Shown: positions 53,013-64,000 of the stretch, one piece after another | Position numbering within the stretch: position 1 is the stretch's first letter | How the letters are laid out: each line of letters begins with the position of its first letter | NCBI GenBank assembly: GCA_946699065.1 | Contig: CAMPDV010000433.1 | Span: 62,001 to 126,000, forward strand | DNA: 64,000 nucleotides | From: Loxodes magnus | Taxonomy: Eukaryota; Ciliophora; Karyorelictea; Loxodida; Loxodidae | Direction of reading: 5' to 3' | Position numbers and translations under genes: made by a program | Notes under the pieces: generated by a model | Database searches by the model: none | What the model saw: the letters and a program-made list of their open reading frames with translations, nothing else | Told to the model about the DNA's origin: nothing

Positions 53013-54490
53013 TCACTTTTTATATTTTTTCCAGTTAAAGGAAAATCTACTTTAAGGTTTTGCAATTAATGTTTTGTTTTCCTTTAATTGTCTATTGCAT
53101 TTTAAATTTTATTGAGCAAATCCAAAATTCATTTTCTTAAGTTTTTGCTTTCCTCGAATAGAAATACGTACTGATAGAAGAAATGTCTTTAATTTATCCC
53201 TAACTGCTTAATTTCGCTTCTTTTTAATATTTTATGTCTATGATATTCTGCCAAAGTTTATACGTTTTCTCTCAATCAATTTTATTACTCTTTTAGTTTC
53301 AATAATTTCCAGTATTTTTGATAAAGTCTATAAGTATAAATTTTTTATTTATGGTTGAGTATCTTTTATGTTTAGTTTTTATCCTTATCGCTCTGGTTTG
53401 TTAACTCTAATTTTTTATCTCTTTAATATTTTAGGCTTAACCATTAGTTCTAGGTTGAGAGAAGTTAAGCCCATTTCTCCGTTAGCTTATGAAGAACTAA
53501 GAGTAAATAAGAGATTAAAGCTGTTCTCTAATTTTTCAATTTTTTAAATTGTATCTTTTGTTTTTTAATTTATAGTGAAATAAGTAAGCTTGACTAATTA
53601 TAATTAAAGCATATGTTTAATTAGTAATTACTATAGCATTATCTAAACATTACTAGTAAATTAAAAGTTTTAATTAAATAGGCTTCTACTATTTATTACT
53701 ATGCTTTAGTTATAATTTTTATTAGATTTCTTTAATTAATCTTTAGCCTCATTATTTATGTTTCTTAAATACATTTAACTATTATAATTTTAAAGTGAGA
53801 AGCTAATTCTTTGCATCTTAATTTAAATATTATATTGTTGCTAGCTACTAAAAGATAGATATATAAACATATTATATCTTTTTGAGTAAATTAAAAGATT
53901 ATAATATAAAGCTTATTATAAGAGTTTAAAGGAATAGATTTACTAATTTAACTAAACTGATATCCAATACTGTTTCTTTTATCTCTTTCCAAGCTTTTTA
54001 TTTTACTATCTCTATTCAAAATAATTTTAGGTTTGAAAGATCTGAGTTTTGGCTTTTGAAAGTTTCTGGTATTTAATTTTTTATTTCCAGTTATTACCCC
54101 AAACAATTCCAATGTTTTCAGAAATTCCTATCAAATTACTTGTAACTTTATTATGATTTTCTCTAATTAATTTGTGGATGCTAAACAATTTCAATATCAA
54201 AGGAGCTAACTTGAGCCTGGCATTTATACATTCCTGTTTCTTATAAGTGCAAAAGTTAAAATTTAAAGGGATTCTTTAGTTTCTTTCCAGATAATCTTTT
54301 ATACTTTCACTCTTAACATTTAGCTACTAGAGTCTTTTTCTATTAGTGAGATACTTTAGCTTCTAGTTATAAAGAATAATGGATTTAACTAGGTAGTATT
54401 ATTCTCTTAGATAATGATAGCTTAAATATCTCTTTGAATATTAATTAACCTAAAAATAAATAATTATAGCTAATCTATATTTATAGACTT
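53013..54490 (-). pseudogene. Gln/Lys-rich hypothetical protein, right arm
   Basis: Mirror of 34073-35581. From about 54490 the same frame is free of TGA to 53016, with TGA at 53013-53015, reached after a one-base deletion that changes the last 40 or so codons. In-frame ATG at 53474 matches the left-arm 35108. It differs from the left copy at many residues (for example VCSNSW on the left, VWGNNW here). Confidence 0.3.
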
Positions 54491-55215
54491 TAAACTCTTA
54501 TATTGCTATTCATTTTTAACTAAATCAAACTAAGATATTTAATAAAGTAGATAATAGAACAGCAAAATACTTAAAAGAAGGATATTTTATTTACAGTAAT
54601 ACTTTACTAAAGAAGAGTATTTTAGGAGATAGAATACTCTAGAAAGAAATATAGGAATAATAAAAGAATAAATAGGATAGTTAGTTTATGCTAAGCAATA
54701 GATAGCTAAGCTTATGGAAATTAAAATTTTCATAAATACTTTCCAAGCAAAAAGGAAAGATAGTTCGTTATTTATAAATTATGTTGCTTAAATATCTAAG
54801 AAATTATGTTAGCTAGAAATTTTTAATTTTTTACTATTTCGTAAATAATATACAAGCTTTGCATTTATGTATTTTATTCACTTTTTTAAAAAATTGACAA
54901 GAAGAGCATATTAAATATACTTAAAAAATGTTCTGAACTCTTTTAAAAATAAAAAGTAAATCTATCTAACCTTTTTAAGTTTTTCTCAGAGAATTAATAT
55001 CATCAAGTATTAATGATATTTGTTCTAAAAATAAAACATTTTGGTAATTATATGAACTATAAAGCTAATAGTAAGAGTAAGCATTTTTATTATTTTTAAA
55101 TTTAAAAAATAATTAGTTGTGTATAGTAAAAAGCTTTCTAAAACAGCAGCAATAGAAGTCACAAATAAGAACCAACTAAAGTGAACAATTTATTTTGAAT
55201 AGAAAAGTGATGAAT
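54491..55215. other. Intergenic part of module E, right arm
   Basis: Lies between two divergent genes; A+T-rich; mirrors 33369-34072. No element recognised. Confidence 0.45.
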
Positions 55216-58200
55216 ATGATATTTCAACTATTTAATAATCAAATCAAGTAGAAGAAAAAGAATACTGAAAGACAAGAAATATCCATTACGCTTTTTATAA
55301 TTGTAAATAATAATTTCAAAAGAGAGACTTCAGGTCATCAACCTTAGCAGGTATTTTTATAAAGTAAAAATAGATAAAATCTATTTAGCCTTGTGACATA
55401 AAAAAAGAATCTTGCATAAACAAAAAATTTTAGGAAAAGTAAAAGTATCTACAATTTAGCAGTTCAACGTTAAACAAGATTATCTAAAAGATAGATAAAT
55501 TTTCCAATTACTAGCAATTACATTAATTACAGAAAAAATTAACTTTCTAGGAAGCAAAATAAAATGCAACAGTTACATCAATAGTTAAGATTTAGCTAGT
55601 TTTATTATAGCAGAATCTATAATTTACAACAAGCAACTAGCGTTAAATACTTTCAAAGAAAGAAATAGTTGAATAATGTTAATTGACATTTAAAGAACTA
55701 ACTAGAAGCATTATAATAAAACTTTGAGATAAAATGAAGGGAATAATAATCTGCACATCAAAGATGAAAATTTCTAAAATTATACCATCAGAGAAAAACA
55801 TTATAGGAAACATTTTGCTTACTGTCTGAATGCTTAACAGGTAGAAATTTAAGAAATAAATATAAAACAGTAAATTGATGAATTAACTAGAGATAGAAAA
55901 AAAAGGAAAATAATCTTAGAACTTATACAATGAGACTATAAAAATGTATCAAATTTCATTGCAAACAAATTTTGAATTAGCTATAGTAAGGAGATTAAAG
56001 ATAAACTTAGTTTAGAAAGACAAAAAATTAAAATAAATAGAAATTAGAAAACACTAATAATATCGGGATCGCAAAGAATGGAGTAAAAGAAATGAATATG
56101 ATAAAAAATCGTTTGATAAGATAAAATAAGAAATAGCCAAAGAATATTTTGATAAAATGGAAATTACGAAGTATCAGACTTCTCCAAGTACTTAGAAATG
56201 CAAACAGCCACATCTATCTAATGTTTTTCAGCATAAGAATTTTAAAAAAATGTAAATTATATAAAAGAAGGATCAAGGTATGAAGTCGACAAGTTAAGCA
56301 TATTTACTTGGGATAAATCCATAAAAAACTTGAGCAAAAGTGATTAAATACGAACTTCAAAAGAGATTTTTTACAATATGTTAAACAAAGGAACAGCCAC
56401 TAAGACTTAAAATTACATATAAAAAGAAATCATGATTTTGTTTAAGCAAGCTAAACTTAAGAAATGGATTAACGGAGATCTTTAAAAAATCGCTTCAAAG
56501 TTATAAAATAGCGGACTTTTTCTCAGCTAAAATCAGTTCAGCTAATTAGATAGCTAGTTAGCATTTTTCCCCTAACATTATCGAACAGGAATCTGATTCT
56601 ATTCTAGATGAAACAAGCTTAATCTTTGAAAATGAAGTAAAGCTAATGCTAAAGAATAAGTTATAGCAAAAACTAAAGGAAACCTAGAGAAGAAGTATTC
56701 AAGAAGAGGAAGAAGAAAGTGACAGAATTTACTCGACAGCAAAGAAGAATCAATCCCTTAAATTTGGAATAATCGTTTTATTCTAGTTAGTGATTGAATA
56801 ACAGAACTAGAATCTGTTTTTGATAGTTAAATCAAAGTTCTATTAAAAGATTTCCTTAAGAAAAAATTAAAAAGAAACTGAAAAAAATAATCAATAGAAA
56901 TGTAAAGGTAACAAAGTTAAAAGGCAATAAGAAAATTAACTACTCTTAATCTTCAATCCGTAAAGATTGGAGCTAGTATAATATATCAGCAGTTAAATGA
57001 GATGAAAGAGAATGAACATAAAGAGAAGCTTTTTGCTGAGAATTATTATGATGGAGATATGAACTTTATTATTAAACTTAAATTGAAAGATTAATAGTAC
57101 TTCAAATATAATGACTTTGAATAATTCACTCAGTAGCTTGTAAATTTGGGAGTTTCTGAGCAAAGGATAAAAATCTTTATAACAAATGGATAATTTTAGG
57201 ATGAAATATTGAAGAGCTTAGTAAAAAATAAGAAATAGTCCTGATTGAAGGAACAGCAGAATGCTAAATTAAACCAAATTTTAGATTTCTAACTTGATTA
57301 ATGGGCAAATGATTAAGAAACGATCATAAAGAACTTGCTTAAAATATTATAAAAGTTCTTATTCACAATGAATAACTCTGAAATTCCCTTACATGAAAAT
57401 ACTAGTAGAAGAACAGTTCAAAGGAACTCCAAAAGGAGATTAACTATACCTACTCCAATGGATTTTATTCTAAACGTATTTCTAAAAATTAGCAATTTTT
57501 AGAAAGTAATGTGTCTCTTAATCTAGTCTTCGCTCTAGTTTTATTGAATAAAATAAGAATAAACAATAATAAATATGAAAATGCTTAAGAGAAGCTTTAA
57601 GATATACAAGCAGCTGTTTAATGCTTTTCCAATTATTTAGTTATGTCTAATAAAAATATTGTTATGAACCCTGAAGACTTCAACTCTGAATTAGCCTTTA
57701 GTCTACTTTCTCTTGCTACTGAAACTCAAATTCCTATGAATAAGAGCTTTTTAAAGACCCGTTTTAGTGATTACTGTGACAAAAGTCTAAAGCAAGAAGT
57801 AAAGATCTAAATATTTTAGAATAGCAGAGAAATAATTAATAGATACATGCTTTTAAATCCTTAAACCTGCTATGAAGACTAAATTTCTTGTATGCAGGAA
57901 TAGACTGAATCTGAGTAAGATCATATGAGACTTTCAATAGTGTTTTTAGATTAGATGCATAGAGATATACAAACAAAAAGGAAGGAAGGAAGGAAGGAAG
58001 GAATAGAATAGATTAACTAATATTCTATATTTGCCAAGGATAAAAGCCAATACGATATAGAGGAATTTGTGAATCATGACAGAATTCTGTCAAAAAATAT
58101 CTCAAATTCCTGAAGTCTTTGTGTTAAAATAAAGTAGATGCCTTGACTGATAAATTTAGCAAGTAGATACAATATAAACTGAATTTTAACGAGCAACAGA

Positions 58201-60949
58201 TGACTAGCTATCGGTCCTTATGAGGAATTTTAAACTCCCATGATCTTATCAAATCAGAATCAGCTTAAATTATGAGATAATATTTGCAAAACTTAGCGAT
58301 AGGATGAAATGTGAATATCTACGTAATAGAATCAGTACTAGCTGTGGTTCACTAAAACTATAGTAGCTTGGTGGTAAACGAAATTTGCTGAAAATATGAC
58401 TGCAATCAAAGCCTTCTTAAAACCTTCTTCTTTTCAATAGAAAACGAATTTGCTAAATAAGACTACACAAGTTTTAAAATATCAGTTTGGTTGTTAGTAT
58501 GCAAAATGACAGTGAAAGCTATTAATAGAAGATCTATCATAGCAAAGGTGTTTTTTGCCTTAGTGAATATTTACAGAAAAAAATATGAAGGATGGAAGCT
58601 TTTTATAAAGATATTCTATACTCATCCAGATAGCAATTAATAAGAAAACTAATAATAACTTTAAATTGCCAAAAGATTCTTTGCTTTACTTCGCTTCTTC
58701 AACTGACCTATCATCGAGATCAAGGATTTCCATAAAACTTTTCAGTGAAACTAGTTCATTGCAAACCCTAAGATTGTTTCATTTTCCATGTAATAATTCT
58801 TATAAAATGTTATCCAGGATCCTGACTTAAAAATGTTGGCAACGGAAAAGAATTAAGAAGACTAGATAACAGTAATTGCTTATTGTTTGCAATTAATATT
58901 AAACTGCGTTAAGGATGTTTATTTAAGTAAGATAGGGAAGATGCTTAACATCTAAAGCTTGGATTTATTTATCTCATTCTATCACTTGCTAACCATTTTT
59001 AGGAAGAAAAGAAAATAACTTGAGCTCAATCAATCCCAAAAGCAGCTAATTACCTTCATCCAAAAGCTTAAACCTAATAAATCTCATTATGAAATTACCT
59101 CTTTTGTCAAAGCCTTCCTTATAGCTTGCAACGGTGATATTTAATAGTATCACTTCTTGGAGAGTTGATTTAAGCTTAACTTGTAAGGATATATTACTTT
59201 AACTTCTTTAATGAAGTTCTAAAGCTTAAAGAATTTGAAAGTGTAAGAAATAGCAGAAATGTAAGATGAAAGGAAAGCCGAAAAATTCGATTACATCTAA
59301 AAAGCTTGCGAACTTATATTCTACTTACAACTTGATAGTGTCTTGTAAAAGCTTTAGTAATATTAGCTACAAAAATTCAAAAACAAAAAGCTGAATCCTA
59401 GCTAATAAACGTGACTGTAAGAACTTATAACTGATATTAAGTAGCAAGACAGGAAAATAGATTTTTTGGCAAAAGCGATATCATTTGTGGATCATAAAAT
59501 ACTATTTGAAATAGTAAAAGAGCATGATAAGCAATTCGATAAAATATAGCAAAAAAGTGAGAAAGCTCATGAACAGATTTACGAACTAATTTTAAATAAA
59601 AATGAATTAGATCTCCTTAGTATTAACAATCCCATTTATCATGTTCTATTCTCAATGATGATAGGAGATATATCTTACAGCTTTAAAGTATGGGAAAAAA
59701 CAATCAAACTGATGAATAATCATTTATTTTAGATGAAGTAATAGTAAATCTACGTAGATGAAGACTACTTCCAATTTCTTTCTGAACTATTTAGAGTAGA
59801 GCAAGTGTATTAATAGATCCTATAAACTAAGAACAAGAATCTAGCAATAGATTTTATACAGAACATAAAATTGCTTAATTATATTTCTAAGGTAGAATAG
59901 ATTAAGTTAGAAAAGAAGCAGGAGGAGACTTTTAAGAACACTTGCTTGATACTGTTCAGCTTTAAAATGAAGCAATATGAAGGAAAGGAAATATTCTAGT
60001 GTATATAGAATATAGCTCTGAATGTAGAAGAAGATATTTTCTAGCAAAAGGTATTCAACTACTTCATGCAGATATTATACTCTAATATACTTATATAAAG
60101 CAAATCTATTAAACAATAATAAAATGTAATTATCAATGTTTAGCAGGATCAAAAATTGACTGAGGAATAAAAACTATGGCTGGGCTTACAAGGAATTAAA
60201 GCTATGTTCAATCAGCAATTTCCAATAAAGGAGGAAAGCATAATGTAGTTGCTGTAGCTATAAGAACTCATTTAAAATTAAAATACCTAGATAAAGCTTA
60301 AGAATAACTAGCATATTATTTTTTAATATATTAGAAACATATTCAAAGTACCTCAAATTACGATTCTAGGAATTATTCATCTAGCTAATGGTGATTATAG
60401 TTAGCTGCAGGAGTCTTTTAACTCTATATGTAACTTCGACTTGGATCTTATTCAAAAAACCCACCTAGCTTTATATAGAATCTAGCAAATTTATGATGAG
60501 CAATTTGAAGAGAATTAAGATGATGTTTGATTCTTTTAAACAATTTAGTAAGAGTAATGAACTGATTTTATCAAGAAGTTTAAAGAAGGAAGCTGTAATG
60601 TTAGAGAGTTACTTGTACTAGTTTATTTGGAAGGTAATAGATCAGGAACAGTAGATAAAGACGAATTCAAATGTTTAGTTAAAAGATTATTATAATCTTA
60701 GTGATTATAGAGTAAATGAAATTTTCACCAATGTTAAGCAAAATAATATTCCAGGAATAGTACTTTGCTAATTTATTTTATAAAAAACACCTAAAACATC
60801 AAATAATTTTCTTGTATAATATAAGATTTCGTCTATTTAAGTTCAAATTTAGTTACATATACGTTTTTAAATTCCAAAAATTTGTGATTTTTAGCATTTT
60901 CGTTGTACTCTTTTAAAAAAAATTTTCTTATTAATTCTAGATTTGTTGA
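55216..60949 (+). CDS. Large EF-hand-ended protein, right arm (fuller copy)
   Basis: Inferred exons: 55216-55302, 55334-55985, 56011-57475, 57493-58120 and 58138-60949, about 1,800 residues. The protein is helical, polar, rich in Gln/Lys/Glu, with no signal peptide and no obvious membrane helix, so probably cytosolic or ciliary. An EF-hand-like loop (GNRSGTVDKDEF, about 60635-60670) near the C-terminus suggests calcium binding. The run from 58138 to about 60680 is unbroken. In-frame TGAs that fit Trp include 55394, 55670, 55931, 55973, 56879, 57242, 58111, 58221, 58305, 58389, 58704, 58746, 59166, 59412, 60528 and 60558; about eight TGGs are also used. Problems: an unresolved frame change at 56200-56290, one extra base near 56515, one missing near 56820 and two missing near 60688. 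It is thus either mildly decayed or affected by sequence errors. No family recognised. Confidence 0.58.
55303..55333 (+). other. Possible 31-nt intron
   Basis: Starts GTAAATAA, ends ACTTCAG, in phase 0 after 29 codons. It is the only simple way to join an ATG to the main frame; the left arm has the same interval with one substitution. Confidence 0.3.
55986..56010 (+). other. Probable 25-nt intron
   Basis: Starts GTAAGGAG and ends AACTTAG. It joins KFWISY to a continuing polar frame, in phase 1. Identical in the left arm. Confidence 0.4.
57476..57492 (+). other. 17-nt intron, GTATTTCTAAAAATTAG
   Basis: Phase 0, between an AAC and a CAA codon. Without it the downstream hydrophobic stretch (SNVSLNLVFALVLLNK) is out of frame. 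Its length is supported by the deletion arithmetic described in the findings. Confidence 0.6.
57980..58003 (+). repeat. (GGAA)6 microsatellite in coding sequence
   Basis: Six GGAA units, 24 nt, eight codons, encoding a Lys/Glu/Gly/Arg run (RKEGRKEG). It lies inside the segment missing from the left arm. Changes of one unit would shift the frame. Confidence 0.8.
58121..58137 (+). other. 17-nt intron, GTGTTAAAATAAAGTAG
   Basis: Phase 1. Its removal joins SNSWSLY to ALTDKFSKQIQYKLNF and opens the frame that then runs unbroken for about 2.5 kb to the EF-hand. Confidence 0.62.
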
Positions 60950-62270
60950 TAAAAACTGATTCTCCCTAAATTTTAATTTTTGTTAAATTTATGTCTATTA
61001 ACTTCTACATTTAAAAAGCTCAATAATATTAGTCAATTTTTAAAACTCATTAATGATTGTTAATTTTTAAGTGGGATTGTTTCTTGTAAAGAGTATTTTG
61101 ATACTTTATTCTCTAATATATTTTGGATTTAATGTAACTTTCCTTGACTAAATTAGATAAAAAAGATAAATTTCTTATTTTGTTGTTCCTCTATGAAGGT
61201 AAAAATGTACTAAAGTTCTTTTTATTTATATCATTAAAATAATAAAATAGAAGCTGTTTATTTGATTAAAAAACTAAATATATGAATCCATAAAGAAGTT
61301 TCCTTTTATTAATTAAATAAAAATTAGGTTAATTTACACTATCTATTGAATAATCTACTTCCAAAAAGCATACTAAAATAATTAAAATAAAGAAAATTTC
61401 CCGCTTTTGAAATATTTATAGTTTATTATTAAAATATTATATTTAACTTAAGAGAACTACCTTTATTTAATAGCCTCATTAGCTTAGCTATTATTATTAA
61501 CCACATTAGTTTGTTCTAAGCTTTTAAACGTTAGTATATATAATAGATGCTAAAGTCTATTCTCTACCTTACTTTGTTTTGTACAGTATTAGGTAAAGAT
61601 GAATATAGATTAAAAATGTAAATCTTATTTGATTAGAATTTTGGTTATAATTAAGCTATATTAAGTGTATTAGGGTATAAATTAAATAAAATTAGTTCTA
61701 CTTGATATCTTTCTTAAGTATAGATTAGATATAACTTAGGATGTTCTTAGCTTATTATTATTTGTATCTCTTCAACTTTAATTTAATAAATTATAAGTAA
61801 AATTAGAAACATACTATCTTTTAATGGAAACACTTATAAACATATCTTATAAGCAAAAGAATCAAAGAGAGATTATCAAATAAGCAACTGAAAATATGAC
61901 TGATAAATGTAATACTTATATAGCTTAAACAATTCAAATATATTCAATAAACATTTTAACTTCCTCTAGTCATTTAAAATTTACTAACATCTAACAATAG
62001 TACCTGAAACTAAGAAATCAAATCTATCTACAAAAGATACTTCAAATTACAACAGAATTAGCGATTCAAAGCACCTCTACGAAGTACTGAGGATCAAAGC
62101 TAGAATATTGAAATAGAAATTCTAACAAGAGAAGGAGTTTAACTTTGCTTTTATTATATAGCTTTAAAGGTTAAACTCAGCACGTAATTTACAAAAATTT
62201 AAATTGATATGACTGTAGGAAGTAAAGTTATTTGCGAGGGAAAATATTTTAGTAAAAATTAGAATGAAAT
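60950..62270. other. Segment of module E right without a recognised gene
   Basis: Mirrors 27531-28845. Variant motif TTTCCCGC at 61398-61405. No convincing frame. Confidence 0.45.
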
Positions 62271-63110
62271 ATATTTAAAAAAAGGTTAAAGAGTATCAGA
62301 TAGGAAAATTATTTTTAGGATAAAATTTCGACGAATATTGAGCTTAGTGAGTATTAAACTATTTAAAAGAATTCGGTAGTTCATTAATAGAGAAGATAAA
62401 AAGAAAAAGAAAATTCAAAATATAGCAAAAATAATAAGAGCAAGCTCTTAAAATAAAAAAGTTGAGATCAATGCCAATATATAAAGGCAATTAAAATTTA
62501 TCTAAAAGCAAAGAGATTAGAATTTATTAAGCTCCTTTAAGAAAATATTCCTTTTAAAATTTAAAGAGAGATAAAAACTGAAAGTAAAAGATAAGAAAAG
62601 AGTTTACTTAAAATAAAATAAACTAAGTTTTCGTAATAATAATGGAATTCGAAGAAAAAATCAATTTTTTTCACAATCAACTTAAATGAAGAGGAAATAA
62701 CGATTATTATCCAAGTAAAAAATAAGGTTTCAATTAGAGGAAACTTAGTCAGATAGAAATTAACAAAAACATTACTGTTAAAGCATAAATATATTCAAAA
62801 TCCTGGATAAAATGATAAGTAGTGAAAATTATAATATTCTTAATAAAGTTTGCTACAATAGTAAAGGAATAAAATGAAGATTATCTGAGAGTAAAGAAAG
62901 AACGTTAGATGAAGGCTATAAAAATATTAAGAGAAAAGAAAAATAAAACTTGGCACTTAATTTATTTTTATATTCTGAGAGGCACATATAATTTATAGAT
63001 AAAAGAAAAGAGATTGTAGCTATGTTTTAAGTAAAACAAACATCTTCGCTTTATCTTCAATTTATTCTTATTTTTTTTCAAAATTATACTAACTTACATA
63101 GAAATCATAA
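62271..63110 (+). pseudogene. Basic hypothetical protein, right arm
   Basis: Mirror of 26655-27527. A 2-bp loss (near 62440) and a 2-bp gain (near 62565) put the intervening part in another frame, and the left-arm terminal TGA is absent (CTCAGA instead of CTCTGA). Either this frame was never coding or this copy has decayed. Confidence 0.25.
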
Positions 63111-63711
63111 AAACTCAGAATCTTTAGACTAAAGAAAATTATTTTTAAATATAAAACAATTTAGAAAAATAAAATTTATTTATTATTAAAATTACTTACT
63201 AAAAGACTTTTAAAAATAACTTTTAAATTCTATATCTAGATGCTATATATTTCATTAATTATTATTAATAAGTTCAGCAAACTTTAATTATTTGCTGATA
63301 ATCTTAAAATTATATTCTTCAATTGCCCACATTTCTAACTATTAATAAATTCAAAAGTTTATTCTTTATATTTCTTTCAATCTATTAAATATCAAGATTA
63401 AGTTTATATCTATAATTAAACTTAGAGTTTTGGTTAGTGGTATTTGAAATTTAACTAAAATATATTATAATATGTTTGTATGATTTTAACTTATCCTGTT
63501 ATCTTTATTCATTTCTTAAAATTTTGAATTTTAGTTATTTAGGTTTTTAGTTTTTATAAGTATTTTTGAAATATTATAAAATATACTATTGTTTATAGAA
63601 TTATCTTATATTACAAATAAAAGCAATCAACTAAAAACTCTTAATAGTTTATTTCTTTTTTATTTTAATTTAATTTAATATGGTTATCCCTCCTTTATTT
63701 TTTAAGATTTC

Positions 63712-64000
63712 TCACTTTTATTTAATTATTTGTTGTATTTAACTATTTATTTCTTGCTAATTTAGATATGTTTAACCTTATTTGATTTTTTAAAGCTATT
63801 TAATAAAGTTCAAATTATTTATAGCATACCTAAAAAATGGAAAATAATAAAATATCCTATTGTTCTATTAAAATCTTATTGACTCTTCTTTATATAACAA
63901 TAAATAAAATGCAATAACTAAAAAATCTATTTAGATGCTCTAAAGTCTTAAAATTGCAGATCTGAGATCGCTATAATTCAAATAAATTAATTAGACCTTA
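63712..64000 (-). CDS. Hypothetical protein, inverted copy of the 24867 gene (partial)
   Basis: Enters at the right edge on the minus strand with SNQFIWIIAISDLQFQDFR, matching the left copy (SNQFIWIIAIPDLLFQDFR), including the TGA read as Trp. It runs to TGA 63712-63714. Downstream of DFRA the two copies diverge through small indels. The 5' part lies outside the window. Confidence 0.45.

Larger units (their letters stand above)
52372..64000. repeat. Module E, right arm (runs off the window)
   Basis: Inverted copy of 25787-36208, holding the fuller version of the EF-hand gene. The right-edge bases match 25787 and onward, so the palindrome continues beyond the window. Confidence 0.88.

Noticed and set aside
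1..64000. Telomere repeats (C4A2, C4A4 types), tRNA and rRNA genes
   Set aside because: No tandem telomeric units were seen, and no cloverleaf or conserved rRNA segments were recognised by eye. A tRNA could be missed without a search program.

Overview
The window looks like nuclear DNA of a ciliate with a non-standard genetic code. The DNA is very A+T-rich, and no long frame exists under the standard code. When TAA and TAG are read as Gln, long protein-like frames appear. Read that way, the best genes still contain many in-frame TGA codons, at positions where Trp fits. At codon 159 of the beta-helix family, one copy has TGG and two have TGA. I therefore read all three classical stop codons as sense within genes (TAA/TAG = Gln, TGA = Trp), as described for karyorelict ciliates and Condylostoma (NCBI tables 27 and 28). 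That lineage is an inference from the code. Several genes also need very short GT...AG introns (about 17 to 31 nt) to stay in frame.

Layout. The window is built from a few modules repeated in both orientations. Module B is a large surface-protein gene: signal peptide, a 162-bp-periodic beta-helix array, a Cys-rich stalk and a multi-pass membrane domain. It occurs four times: 1-1503 (-, cut by the window edge), 18038-24772 (+, complete), 42073-42950 (+, truncated) and 42951-46586 (-, decayed). Module L is a linker of about 5.7 to 6.3 kb upstream of each B copy: 1504-7240, 11700-18037, 36209-42072 and 46587-52371. Module E holds a roughly 1,800-residue EF-hand-ended gene plus smaller frames: 25787-36208, and inverted at 52372-64000. 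A further gene (24867-26071, +) follows the complete B gene, and its inverted copy runs into the right edge.

These modules form two large inverted repeats. The first pairs 1-5880 with 11700-about 19500 around a unique centre. The second pairs 25787-42950 with about 45700-64000 around a spacer made of the 3' part of B copy 4. Arms differ by substitutions, small indels, a 1.2-kb deletion in the left EF-hand gene and a 1.9-kb extra segment in one linker.

How the genes relate. B encodes a likely cell-surface receptor-like or adhesive protein with a variable number of repeats (4, 18, about 2 and about 6 in the four copies). The downstream gene and the EF-hand gene have no function I can name from sequence alone. 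B copies 1, 2 and 3 keep an open frame and look functional or recently so; copy 4 is a pseudogene. Both EF-hand copies carry indels. No rRNA, tRNA, CRISPR array or telomere repeat was recognised by eye.
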